The notes under the pieces: model-generated
Told to the model about the DNA's origin: nothing
The model's input: the letters and a program-made list of their open reading frames with translations, nothing else
Database searches by the model: none
From: CAZMYM01 sp964620325
Lineage (GTDB): Bacteria; Bipolaricaulota; Bipolaricaulia; UBA7950; UBA9294
Direction: 5' to 3'
DNA length: 64,000 nucleotides
Assembly: GCA_964620325.1 (NCBI GenBank)
Contig: CAZUIM010000008.1
Span: forward strand, 25,622 to 89,621
Shown here: one piece after another, positions 49,212-57,543 of the stretch
Numbering within the stretch: position 1 is the stretch's first letter
Layout of the letters: every line of letters begins with the position of its first letter
Program-made: the position numbers and the translations under genes

Positions 49212-50621
49212 CTACTTCGGCTCGAAGCCGAAGGCCTCGTACAGCGTGTCGAGATCACGTCCGGAGGCCGTCTCGAACGCAGCGAGGAGCGCCTGCGGTG
49301 TTCCGATTCCTCCGATGTGCTCGTCGTAGTACTGCGACAGCGCTCCGAAGAATGCGTCGTCACCGACGGCATTCCGAACGGAATGGAGGAACCAGGCACC
49401 TCCCTCGTAGGTGAAGTCGCCGTAGGCGGACGAGGCGGGATAGGAGCAGGACGGCTCGCCGATCGTCAGATCCGGGTACGTGCGAGCGACACGGCTGTAG
49501 ACGTCTTGCCAACGGCGGATCTCCGCGTCGGCCGCCGGTCGATCGGCCGCCTCGAGATAGAGGTTCGACAAGTACGTCGCCGGTCCTTCGTCGAGCCACG
49601 GATGCAGGGTCGGATCGTTCCCGACGGCGGCATAGAACCACTGGTGGGCCGTCTCGTGCGACACGATGATCTTGTAGAACGGGTCGAAGGCTCGCTGCGC
49701 GTACGAGGAGGAGAGGAGAATCAACCCGGAGAACTCGACACCGGCCGCCCTTGCGAGGGGGACGCCGACGAACTCGATCTCGTCGTACAACAGCGGGCCG
49801 ATGTGTCGCTCGTAGATGGCGGCGGCCCCGGAAGCGATCGTCAAGGTCGGTTCGCTCGCCGCCGCCTCCGAAGAGGCGAACCAGGATCGAAGGGTGAGGC
49901 TCCCCGATTGGAGTTCCGCCTCCTCGAAGTCGCGCAACAGGACGAGCGCGAAATCGCGCACCGATTCGGCGATGAACCGGTGGACGACGCTCTCGGTCTG
50001 GACGTCGGATCGGAGGAGGCGGCCGGAGGCCGCCGGGCAGAGGCCGATCGGAGTCGTCACCGTGACGAGGTAGTCTGCCGCCTCCGACCAGAGTGCGTCC
50101 CCGAAGCCGCAGGTCGGCGCAGTCTGCCAGCCCTCGTCCCCAAGGACGCCGAGAATCGGATAGAACGAAGTCAGGACGAACGATTGCGGATTCTTCGCCA
50201 GGATCCCGTACCCTTCAGCGGCTCCGGCGATCGAGGGGGCGGCGACTCCGTCGAACTCGAGCACGAGGCTCGCGGTCTGCCCCGACGCGAGCGGAGCCGG
50301 CAGGGTCACGGAGAGGACCGTCGGGTCCGCTCGGGTGTCGATCGTGAGCGGGTCGCCTCTGAAGCGGGCAGCGATGACCCGCGTCGAGGCGGCGCCGTAG
50401 ATTCGCTGGTCGTTGGCGAACAGCCGGAAGACGATCTCGTCTAGCGGGTCGTCGGTTCCGTTGGCGAATGTCACGCGGCTCAATCCGGTGAACGTTCCCG
50501 TGTCCCAGTCGACCGCGAGATCGATTTCGTAGGACGGTGAGGCGTCGCCCAGCACTCCGAAGCAGAGAAGAAGGACGATCGGGCAGACGAGAAGGAACGG
50601 ACAGACGGAGACGTTCGGCAT
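49212..50621 (-). CDS. Secreted M1-family-like metallopeptidase
   Basis: A 469-residue exported protein. The signal peptide covers about residues 1-25; a beta-rich N-terminal domain (IDLAVDWDTGTFTGLSRVTF) resembles that of M1 aminopeptidases. The zinc site is HETAHQWF with the third ligand Glu in DEGPATYLSNLYLE. The GAMEN exopeptidase motif is replaced by GVEFSGL, so classical aminopeptidase activity is uncertain. It lies upstream of the subtilase pair on the same strand. Confidence 0.85.
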   Translation of the reverse strand: MPNVSVCPFLLVCPIVLLLCFGVLGDASPSYEIDLAVDWDTGTFTGLSRVTFANGTDDPLDEIVFRLFANDQRIYGAASTRVIAARFRGDPLTIDTRADPTVLSVTLPAPLASGQTASLVLEFDGVAAPSIAGAAEGYGILAKNPQSFVLTSFYPILGVLGDEGWQTAPTCGFGDALWSEAADYLVTVTTPIGLCPAASGRLLRSDVQTESVVHRFIAESVRDFALVLLRDFEEAELQSGSLTLRSWFASSEAAASEPTLTIASGAAAIYERHIGPLLYDEIEFVGVPLARAAGVEFSGLILLSSSYAQRAFDPFYKIIVSHETAHQWFYAAVGNDPTLHPWLDEGPATYLSNLYLEAADRPAADAEIRRWQDVYSRVARTYPDLTIGEPSCSYPASSAYGDFTYEGGAWFLHSVRNAVGDDAFFGALSQYYDEHIGGIGTPQALLAAFETASGRDLDTLYEAFGFEPK

Positions 50622-50687
50622 CGAGATCGGGCTCCCTTCGTCTTCCTCTACATGGGGTGGAGCGATTCGGCGGACCGAGTGCTCCGA

Positions 50688-51809
50688 CTATACCTCGGCG
50701 AGTAGATTCTCGTAGAGGGCCTCGTATTCGGGCACGATGTCTTCGTAGTTGAAATGCGAGCGGGCGCGAGCCTTCGCCGCCGATCCGAACTGGCACCGGC
50801 GCTCCTCGTCGCGCAGAAGCTCAACGGCGTAGGCGGCCATCCGTTCGACGTCTCCCACGGGGGCGAGATAGCCGGTCACCCCGTGCTCGACCACCTCAGG
50901 GATCCCGCCGATGTCGCTGGCGATGACGGGAACGCCGCTCGCCATCGCTTCGAGGGCAACAAGTCCGAAGCTCTCCGTGCTGCTCGGCAGGAGGAACAGA
51001 TCGGCAGCGTTCAGGAGAGGGGCGACTTGATCGACGACCCCGACGAAGACCATTCGGTCGAGGAGGCCAAGGTTCTCGCCCATCTCGCGCGCGATCGGGA
51101 TCTCCGGCCCGTCGCCGACGAGGATCAACCGGCTGTCGATCTCCTCGCTCACGTGCGCGAAGATGCTGACGACGTCGCGGATCCGCTTCACCGGGCGGAA
51201 GTTCGAGATGTGCATCAGCGTCTTCTCGCTCCCGGGCGAGCATCGCGGAATGCACGGGCACGGGTCCGATTCGTGGCGCTCCGGATCGATGAAGTTGTGG
51301 ATCACGTGAAGGGTTCGCTTCACGCCGAACTGCCGGTAGGTCTCTTCCTGAAGGAACCGGGATACGACGGTGACCGCGTCGGCCCGGTCGATCGTCATCT
51401 TCGTGACCGGTCGGAACGACGCGTTGTTCCCGACGAGCGTGATGTCCGTCCCGTGCAGCGTCATGACGACCTTGAGCGGGCGCTCGGTGACGATCTGCTT
51501 GGCGAGGAGGGCGGCCGAGCCAAACGGGATCGCGTAGTGGGCGTGGAGGATGTCGAGTTTCTGGAGCCGCGCGACCTCGCCCATCTTGGAGGCGAGGGCG
51601 AGCGTGTACGGGAAGTGCCGCAGGAGCGGATACTGCTCGATCTCGACCTGGTGATAACTGACGCGTTCGGGGAGATGGCCGAGCCGCAGGGGCGTTTCGT
51701 AACTGATGAATGAGACCTCGTGACCGCGTTCCGCGAGGTGTTTTCCGAGTTCGGTCGCGACGACGCCGCTCCCTCCGTGGGTCGGATAGCAGCAGATGCC
51801 GATGCGCAT
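50688..51809 (-). CDS. bshA: N-acetyl-alpha-D-glucosaminyl L-malate synthase BshA
   Basis: A 373-residue family 4 glycosyltransferase that joins GlcNAc from UDP-GlcNAc to L-malate, the first bacillithiol step. CYPTHGGSGVVATELGKHLA, HAHYAIPFGSAALLAK, LHGTDITLVG and SSTESFGLVALEAMASGVPVIAS are typical of BshA. A Cys-rich insertion (DPCPCIPRCSPG) near residue 185 is unusual. It is the last gene of the five-gene operon, 15 bases after bshB1. Confidence 0.93.
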   Translation of the reverse strand: MRIGICCYPTHGGSGVVATELGKHLAERGHEVSFISYETPLRLGHLPERVSYHQVEIEQYPLLRHFPYTLALASKMGEVARLQKLDILHAHYAIPFGSAALLAKQIVTERPLKVVMTLHGTDITLVGNNASFRPVTKMTIDRADAVTVVSRFLQEETYRQFGVKRTLHVIHNFIDPERHESDPCPCIPRCSPGSEKTLMHISNFRPVKRIRDVVSIFAHVSEEIDSRLILVGDGPEIPIAREMGENLGLLDRMVFVGVVDQVAPLLNAADLFLLPSSTESFGLVALEAMASGVPVIASDIGGIPEVVEHGVTGYLAPVGDVERMAAYAVELLRDEERRCQFGSAAKARARSHFNYEDIVPEYEALYENLLAEV

Positions 51810-51824
51810 CGGTTCTCCCCCTTT

Positions 51825-52541
51825 CTAGAACGACCGGAACCGGAGCGAGAGAGGATCCTCGACCGCGAGGCGGCCTCGGATCAGGAAGCCCTCTCCGTAC
51901 CGAGCGTTGACCAGCGAGCCGTAGTAGCCCATTCGACTGCGAGTCCGCCAGTCGGTGCTCGGATGTGTCAGGCGGGTGCCCGGGTCGGACGAGGCCTCCG
52001 GCTCGAACTGGGTCGAGAAGGCGTAGATCGCCTCCATCTTCCGCTCGAATTGCTCCGAGACGTCGACGATGAAGGTCGGCTCGAACTCGGTCCAGCCCAT
52101 GAAGTAGAAGAGGCGTTCCGGTCGGTGGTTCTCCCCTTCCGTCTCGAACCGGCGGAGTCCGGCGAGGAACGTCCCCTCGTAGACGACACGCGACGCGTTT
52201 GCGTGATCGGGGTGACGATCGAGCCAGTACGGAAGGAGGACGGCGTGCGGACGCCACCGGCGGATCGTCTCGGCGACCCGTTGTTTCGCCTCGGGCGTCG
52301 AGCGGATGTCTCCGTCCGGAAGCTCGAGGTTCTCGCGACCGGTCAGCCCGAGGATCTTCGCGCTTCTCTCGGCCTCTTCGGTTCGAGTCTCAGCGCTCCC
52401 GCGGGTCCCGAGTTCGCCGCGAGTCAGGTCGACGATGACGACGGATGCCCCTGCATCGGTCAGCTTGAGTAGCGTGCCGCCGCAACCGATCTCCACGTCG
52501 TCCGGGTGTGCTCCGAAGGCCAGCAGGTCGACCGGGTTCAT
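51825..52541 (-). CDS. bshB1: Bacillithiol biosynthesis deacetylase BshB1
   Basis: A 238-residue zinc deacetylase that removes the acetyl group from GlcNAc-malate. The AHPDDVEIGCGGT motif carries the metal-binding residues, and the second motif is DRHPDHANAS. ATG 52541 follows GAGGAGG and overlaps the bshC stop. Its position between bshC and bshA supports the BshB1 role over other LmbE-like deacetylases. Confidence 0.92.
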   Translation of the reverse strand: MNPVDLLAFGAHPDDVEIGCGGTLLKLTDAGASVVIVDLTRGELGTRGSAETRTEEAERSAKILGLTGRENLELPDGDIRSTPEAKQRVAETIRRWRPHAVLLPYWLDRHPDHANASRVVYEGTFLAGLRRFETEGENHRPERLFYFMGWTEFEPTFIVDVSEQFERKMEAIYAFSTQFEPEASSDPGTRLTHPSTDWRTRSRMGYYGSLVNARYGEGFLIRGRLAVEDPLSLRFRSF

Positions 52542-54109
52542 CTTCCTCCTCGAATCGTGACCGCAAAGTGAGCGAACCGGCTCGGACCGTCGGAACCGGG
52601 CAGCCGGTCGATCCATTCTACCCCGAAGCGGGAGGCGGCGTGGGCGAGCGACAGGACGCGCTCCTGCGGGCGCCCGGTCGGACGAAGCGAGACGAGCAGG
52701 GCGTGAAGCGCAGCGGCGGAGAGGCCGTCCCGTGCGAGATCGGCTCGGACGGCGCGCTCCTCGAGGCGATCGATCGCCCCTTCGGCGTGATCCGACGTCT
52801 GCCGCCAGCGTGACTCGAGGCCGGGATCGAGCTCGGCGAGAAGCGGACGAAGCGGGTCGAGCGCAGAGGCCACGTCACGGCGCGACGCATCGAACGCACG
52901 ACGAAGCGTCATGGACGCGGCTTCCCGGAGAATGTCCTTCGAGTCGACCTCGCCGGCGAGTGCCGCCTCGATCGGTACGTCGAGGCGATCGAGGATTCGA
53001 GCTTCGTCCTCCGACAGCAACGTGTACCCGGCTCGTGGAACGAGAACCGGTTGTGGGAGCTCGAACAGGTCGTAGAGTGGTCGGAGCATCGCATGGTACG
53101 CGAGCTCGGTCGGGCCGAGGACGCTCGCCACGGTCGGGAACAGCGCGTCGGCGAGAAGTGGCCGGAGGGCGGCGTCGGACGAGTATCGTCCGGGGGTCTC
53201 GAGCGCCGCTGCGGCGTGCGCGGTCGGGTCGTCGACCCGGGTCCGCTCCCCCGACGGCGCGAAGATGAACGGCCGTCCGACGCGATCCGGATCGAGGGGG
53301 GCTGCGTAGCCCGCGTCGGCGAGTGTCTCGCGACCGTTCCGCAGCGCGCCACCCACGTCGTCCGACCGCCTCAGCGCGTCGTGGAAGAATCGTCCGGAGA
53401 ACGGGCGAACGGTCCGCGGCTCGACGAGGACGAGTCCATCGTCGGCGAAGAGCCTCGACCAGATGCGCGCGTGCCAGGTCCCGTAGTCGTCTTCTTCGCT
53501 CGGAGCGAACAGCGAGCGCACTCCTTCGGGCACGCTCGCTTTCGCAGGGAGAGCCTCGCCGAACGCTCCGAAGATCTCGGCGGTGATCGGAAGGGCCTCG
53601 ATCGGTCGACCGCGTTCGGACCACTCGAAGGCCACGGTCCGGATCGACCCGTCCTCGTCGAGGAATCGAGCCCGATTGATCTCGGTGAAGTCGTGGTCTT
53701 CCGTCGCCAGCCAGAATAGGGGAACGACCGGAACGCCGAGGCGCTCCTCGACGTGGGCCGCCGTGCGGACGATGGACAGGGCCTTGTAGAGTGCCAACAG
53801 CGGCCCGCCGAGGAAGCCGGCCTGATGTCCGCCGACGACGCAGAGCGTCTCGGGTTCTCGGAGCCGCTCGATCCGGTCGAGTCTCTCCGGGGACGCACCG
53901 AGTCGTTCGTTGTACGCGGCGAGAGCGTCGACGATGTCATCGCGGGACGGCGAGACTGCGCGGCGCGCCTCGGCCGCCGCGGCGAAGGCGGAAGGCGAGT
54001 GCTCGACCAAGCCGAGGGCTGACTCTCGGCCGGCGACGTAGTCGAGGAAGAAGGTGCTCTCTCCATAGAGGAGCTTCGGATCGATCGAGGCGTTCGTTTC
54101 TGCCGTCAT
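52538..54109 (-). CDS. bshC: Bacillithiol biosynthesis cysteine-adding enzyme BshC
   Basis: A 523-residue protein of the BshC family, which adds cysteine to glucosaminyl-malate in the last bacillithiol step. Recognisable segments are VVGGHQAGFLGGPLLALYKALSIV, FWLATEDHDFTEINRARF and a C-terminal coiled coil (LLAELDPGLESRWRQTSDHAEGAIDRLEERAVR). ATG 54109 overlaps the methyltransferase stop by four bases. The frame continues upstream but there it is inside the methyltransferase. Confidence 0.92.
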   Translation of the reverse strand: MTAETNASIDPKLLYGESTFFLDYVAGRESALGLVEHSPSAFAAAAEARRAVSPSRDDIVDALAAYNERLGASPERLDRIERLREPETLCVVGGHQAGFLGGPLLALYKALSIVRTAAHVEERLGVPVVPLFWLATEDHDFTEINRARFLDEDGSIRTVAFEWSERGRPIEALPITAEIFGAFGEALPAKASVPEGVRSLFAPSEEDDYGTWHARIWSRLFADDGLVLVEPRTVRPFSGRFFHDALRRSDDVGGALRNGRETLADAGYAAPLDPDRVGRPFIFAPSGERTRVDDPTAHAAAALETPGRYSSDAALRPLLADALFPTVASVLGPTELAYHAMLRPLYDLFELPQPVLVPRAGYTLLSEDEARILDRLDVPIEAALAGEVDSKDILREAASMTLRRAFDASRRDVASALDPLRPLLAELDPGLESRWRQTSDHAEGAIDRLEERAVRADLARDGLSAAALHALLVSLRPTGRPQERVLSLAHAASRFGVEWIDRLPGSDGPSRFAHFAVTIRGGR

Positions 54110-54861
54110 GCGGACCTCTTCGTGCCGACGACGACCGTGCGCTCGGCAGACGGAAAGGGCGGGTCTCCGTGCAGCGAGCCGAAAACGTCCGCATCGGCGA
54201 ACCCGGCCCGCGCGAACATCTCGACCAGCTCCTCCGGGGCGTACATCCGGACGGACTCCCGGCGGACGGTCACCTCGCTGGATGACGGATCGGTGATTCG
54301 CACGACCTTCTCGACGCGTTCCCCATCCTCCGACAGCGTTCGGGTCACGTCCGCCGTTCCCCCCGGCAGATCGATCACTTCTTCGGGGACGAGATGCTCG
54401 ATCGTCCACGCGCGGTTCATCGTGTCAAGGAGGAACCGCCCTCCCGGCCGAAGCGCGCGATGCACGGCGAGGAGGACCTCGGAGTTCTCGTCGTCGGACT
54501 CGAAGTACCCGAACGACGTGAACAGGGAAACGGCGATGCCGAAGTGGTCCTTGTACGGGATCCGACGCATGTCGAGGCAGTGGAGGTCGGGCTTCCCGCA
54601 GCCGGCCTCAGCGATTCGGTGCCGCGCGACGGCGAGCAGCTCCTCGGAAAGGTCGAGTCCGACCAGTCGGCGGTAGCCGGCGCGGCAGAAGGCGACCAGA
54701 TGTCGGCCGGCCCCGCATCCGAGGTCGAGGAGCGGGTGGGAGGGATTCGGTTCGAGCAGGCGAACGATTGCATCGACGTCGTCGCGGGCCTCTGCATCGT
54801 TCCGGTGTGGATAGCGGTCGAGGTAGTCTCTTCCGAACGCCGTCTCATACCACGGTCTCAC
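54106..54861 (-). CDS. SAM-dependent methyltransferase in the bacillithiol operon
   Basis: A 251-residue class I methyltransferase with motif I LLDLGCGAGRHLVAFC, an acidic ribose-binding residue in VGLDLS, and LRPGGRFLLDTMNR. It overlaps both neighbours by four bases, so it is made together with bshC. In green sulfur bacteria bacillithiol is N-methylated by a SAM methyltransferase (NmbA). A similar role here would give N-methyl-bacillithiol. This is inference from position; sequence relation to NmbA was not checked. Confidence 0.85.
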   Translation of the reverse strand: MRPWYETAFGRDYLDRYPHRNDAEARDDVDAIVRLLEPNPSHPLLDLGCGAGRHLVAFCRAGYRRLVGLDLSEELLAVARHRIAEAGCGKPDLHCLDMRRIPYKDHFGIAVSLFTSFGYFESDDENSEVLLAVHRALRPGGRFLLDTMNRAWTIEHLVPEEVIDLPGGTADVTRTLSEDGERVEKVVRITDPSSSEVTVRRESVRMYAPEELVEMFARAGFADADVFGSLHGDPPFPSAERTVVVGTKRSA

Positions 54862-55499
54862 GCGATCCCGTGCTCCTTCTTGTACCGGGGCCAGTTTCGC
54901 TTCAGCTGGATGAACGACTCCAGATCGGGTCGCAGGAGGAACGGATTCGTCTCCCGTTCATGTCCGATCGTCGACTCCGGACTGACGCCGACGTCATGGC
55001 CCGGGTAGATGCGGGTCTCGTCAGGGAGTCCGAGCAGGACGTCGTGCAGCGAGGCGTGCTGGCGGCGTGCGCCTTCCCCGAGGTCGGTTCCGCCGACCTT
55101 CCCGATGAAGAGCGTGTCCCCGGTGAACAGGGCGCCATCGATCAGGAGGCAGATGGAGTCGTCCGTGTGTCCCGGGGTGTGAAGAACGCGGATCGACAGG
55201 TCGCCGAGTCGGAAGGCCGCGCCCCCTTCGACGATGACTCGCGTCTTCGGATCGCGGTCGCCGAGCAGGAGGGGGCGGACGCCGGTCGCCTGCTTGAACT
55301 CTGCGTTGCCGTTCGTGTGGTCGTGGTGATCGTGCGTGCAGAAGGCGTACACGATGCGGAGGCCCTCTTCCCGGGCAAACCGGACGATCGTCGACGGCGA
55401 ATACGACGGGTCGATGACGGCGGCGAGCTTCGCGCCGTCCTCGGCGATGAGGTATCCGAGATTCCTGTCACCCCCGGTGTGGAAGGTCCTGACGCGCAC
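54858..55499 (-). CDS. Metallo-beta-lactamase-fold thiol-linked hydrolase or persulfide dioxygenase
   Basis: A 213-residue MBL-fold protein. THDHHDHTNGN, HTPGHTDDSICL, GDTLFIGKVGGTDLG and YPGHDVGVSPESTIGHERETNPFL resemble glyoxalase II and ETHE1-type persulfide dioxygenases. First in the bacillithiol operon, it may act on bacillithiol thioesters or bacillithiol persulfide. The GTG start follows AAAGGAG; a promoter lies 55-80 bases upstream. Confidence 0.85.
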   Translation of the reverse strand: MRVRTFHTGGDRNLGYLIAEDGAKLAAVIDPSYSPSTIVRFAREEGLRIVYAFCTHDHHDHTNGNAEFKQATGVRPLLLGDRDPKTRVIVEGGAAFRLGDLSIRVLHTPGHTDDSICLLIDGALFTGDTLFIGKVGGTDLGEGARRQHASLHDVLLGLPDETRIYPGHDVGVSPESTIGHERETNPFLLRPDLESFIQLKRNWPRYKKEHGIA

Positions 55500-55553
55500 G
55501 GCGCTCCTTTCATGCCGTTTCGTTGTCTCGCGGATGCACCGATTCTCACAACG

Positions 55554-55582
55554 ATTCTACGGTTGCAGCGGCGACGACACAA
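55554..55582 (-). promoter_or_regulatory. Promoter of the bacillithiol operon
   Basis: On the minus strand TTGTGT (55582-55577), 17 bases, TAGAAT (55559-55554). It lies back to back with the lamin-tail gene promoter; the two -35 boxes are five bases apart. Confidence 0.6.
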
Positions 55583-55587
55583 CAGGG

Positions 55588-55616
55588 TTGACCGAATGCG
55601 CCATCTTCGGTATCCT
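55588..55616 (+). promoter_or_regulatory. Promoter of the lamin-tail protein gene
   Basis: TTGACC (55588-55593), 17 bases, TATCCT (55611-55616). AAAGGAGG precedes ATG 55667. Confidence 0.6.
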
Positions 55617-55666
55617 CGCGGCGAAGACTTCACAAGATCTTAGAGGACACGACAAAGGAGGAGAAG

Positions 55667-56599
55667 ATGAAACGCAGGCGAATCGCTACGTGTCTGATGG
55701 TTGGTATCGTCGCCGTCGGCCTGGTCGCGATCGGCGCTTCGGCCAAGGTGCTGATCAGCGAGGTCGCGTGGGCCGGAACGGCAGCGAGCGCGCAGGACGA
55801 GTGGATCGAGCTTCTCAACGTGGGGGACACGGCCGTCGATCTGACCGGATGGACACTCCGAATCGACGGGAGCGTGATCCACTTCGACGAGGCGACCGAC
55901 GCGACGCTCGAAATCCGCCGCACGACGATCGAACCGGGCGGGTTCTTCCTGCTCGAACGGACGGACGACACGGTCGTCTCGGACGTCGAGGCTGACCTGA
56001 TCTACAAAGGGAGCCTGTCGAACGGTGGGGAGGATCTCTTTCTGGTCGACGGGGAGGGAGAGATCGTCGACCAGATCCTCGCCGCGGAGCCCGGCTGGCC
56101 GGGCGGCCTCGGGCGGGGCGAGGCAATTCCGTACGCAACGATGGAACGGTTCCATCCGCCCTTCGATGGTCTCACATGGGGCACGAACGCGGGGACGTCC
56201 GCCTCAACCGGCCTCGACGCCGATGGGAGCCCGCTGAATGGGACCCCTCGAGCGACGAACAGCACGGTCGAATTGGCGGCCTCAGCCCCGCGCGTCGAGG
56301 TCACCGCTCCCACGGACGGCACGGTCTCCGGCCCGGTCGTCGTCGAGTGGTCGGCGATTGATCCGGACGGGGATGACGCGGCCCTCCGCCTGTCGATCAT
56401 CCTGTCTCGGGAAGAGACGACGTCGGCAGACGCCCCGGGGGAGACGCTGGCAGAGAATCTGGCGAACACCGGCTCGTTCGCCTGGGACAGCACGAGGTGC
56501 GAGGACGGCACCTACTACGTCTTCGTCGTGGCGGAAGACGCCGACGGTCATCGCGTCGCCGAACGGTCGGGGGCGATCGAGGTGAGAAACGGAGACTAG
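55667..56599 (+). CDS. Secreted lamin-tail-domain protein
   Basis: A 310-residue exported protein. Signal peptide 1-26 (LMVGIVAVGLVAIGASA) is followed by a lamin-tail domain (about 27-150): KVLISEVAWAGTAASAQDEWIELLNVGDTAVDLTGWTL and LEIRRTTIEPGGFFLLERTD. An Ig-like domain (about 208-308) ends the protein. Such domains are found on surface and nuclease-associated proteins; no enzyme domain is present. It converges with patatin. Confidence 0.85.
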   Translation: MKRRRIATCLMVGIVAVGLVAIGASAKVLISEVAWAGTAASAQDEWIELLNVGDTAVDLTGWTLRIDGSVIHFDEATDATLEIRRTTIEPGGFFLLERTDDTVVSDVEADLIYKGSLSNGGEDLFLVDGEGEIVDQILAAEPGWPGGLGRGEAIPYATMERFHPPFDGLTWGTNAGTSASTGLDADGSPLNGTPRATNSTVELAASAPRVEVTAPTDGTVSGPVVVEWSAIDPDGDDAALRLSIILSREETTSADAPGETLAENLANTGSFAWDSTRCEDGTYYVFVVAEDADGHRVAERSGAIEVRNGD

Positions 56600-56611
56600 G
56601 CCAAACAGCGG

Positions 56612-57469
56612 TTAGCCGAGGAGGCTGCGGATCTCGTCGAGGCGGGCGCGGGCTTCGACCGCGCCCGCCTCGATCGCCGCCTCCGTGTGCTCAAAGCCGA
56701 ACATCCGGATCCAGGCGACGTCCGGTTTCAGGAGCGCGAGGCGCCCTCCGAGCCGCGCCTTCGAGCGTTCGAGCTGAATGCGCGTCAGGTGGTGCGATGT
56801 GGCTCGTTGAGCCTGGAGGAGGGCGTCGAGGCAGGTGGTGACTTCGCGCGCCGGCGAGGCCCCGGTGTCGATGGCGAGGACGGCGTCGGTCCCGAGTTCG
56901 ATGACCGTCTCGACGGGAAGCTTGTCGACGACCCCGCCGTCGATCAGGAACCGGCCGTTTCGCGCAACGGGGGAGAAGATTCCGGGGACCGCGGTGCTCG
57001 CCGTAATCGCGTCGGCGAGCAGACCGTCGCGAAGAACGACCGATTCGCCCGTCTCCAGGTCGGCGGCGACGACGGCGAACGGAATCACCGTCTCCTCGAA
57101 CCGTCTTCCGGCCGTGAGGAGCGAGAAGAGCTCGTGGAGACGCGCGATATCGTGCGGCTGTGTGTCCACTTCGCGCCACGGCGAGCCGCGGACGTACTCG
57201 ACGACGCTGCGCCCGATGATCTTCCGAAGCTCGCGCGCGGTGCTGTCGCTCACCCCGAGAATCTCCTTCAGATCGAGACACCCCAAGAGTGTTCGGATCT
57301 TCTTCAGATCGGCACCGATCGCCTTCGCCGCCCCCATGGCCGCGCCCATGCTCGTTCCGGCGATGGCGTCGATCGGGATCCCGGCCTCCTCCAACGCGAT
57401 CAGGACGCCGAGATGAGCGAGCCCCCGCGCGCCGCCGCCGCCTAGAGCCAGTCCGAGTTTTCGATCCAT
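56612..57469 (-). CDS. Patatin-like phospholipase (RssA/YlbK type)
   Basis: A 285-residue acyl hydrolase. The oxyanion loop is GGGGARGLAHLG, the nucleophile serine is in GTSMG and the catalytic Asp in DGGVVDKLP. It would hydrolyse phospholipid acyl esters near the inner membrane. Its ATG lies seven bases past the large hairpin that follows groEL; a GGAAGGGG sequence that could be its ribosome-binding site lies inside one arm of that hairpin. Confidence 0.9.
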   Translation of the reverse strand: MDRKLGLALGGGGARGLAHLGVLIALEEAGIPIDAIAGTSMGAAMGAAKAIGADLKKIRTLLGCLDLKEILGVSDSTARELRKIIGRSVVEYVRGSPWREVDTQPHDIARLHELFSLLTAGRRFEETVIPFAVVAADLETGESVVLRDGLLADAITASTAVPGIFSPVARNGRFLIDGGVVDKLPVETVIELGTDAVLAIDTGASPAREVTTCLDALLQAQRATSHHLTRIQLERSKARLGGRLALLKPDVAWIRMFGFEHTEAAIEAGAVEARARLDEIRSLLG

Positions 57470-57475
57470 AGGAGA

Positions 57476-57516
57476 AGCGCCCCTTCCGGCCGATCGTAGT
57501 CGGCGGAAGGGGCGCT
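57476..57516 (-). terminator. Strong hairpin between groEL and patatin
   Basis: A 17-bp stem with one bulged base around a six-base loop (AGCGCCCCTTCCG...CGGAAGGGGCGCT). On the minus strand it is followed by TTCTCCT, and then the patatin ATG. It probably ends or attenuates the groESL transcript. Confidence 0.7.
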
Positions 57517-57543
57517 GGCAACTGCAACGTTACGAGGTTCGAT

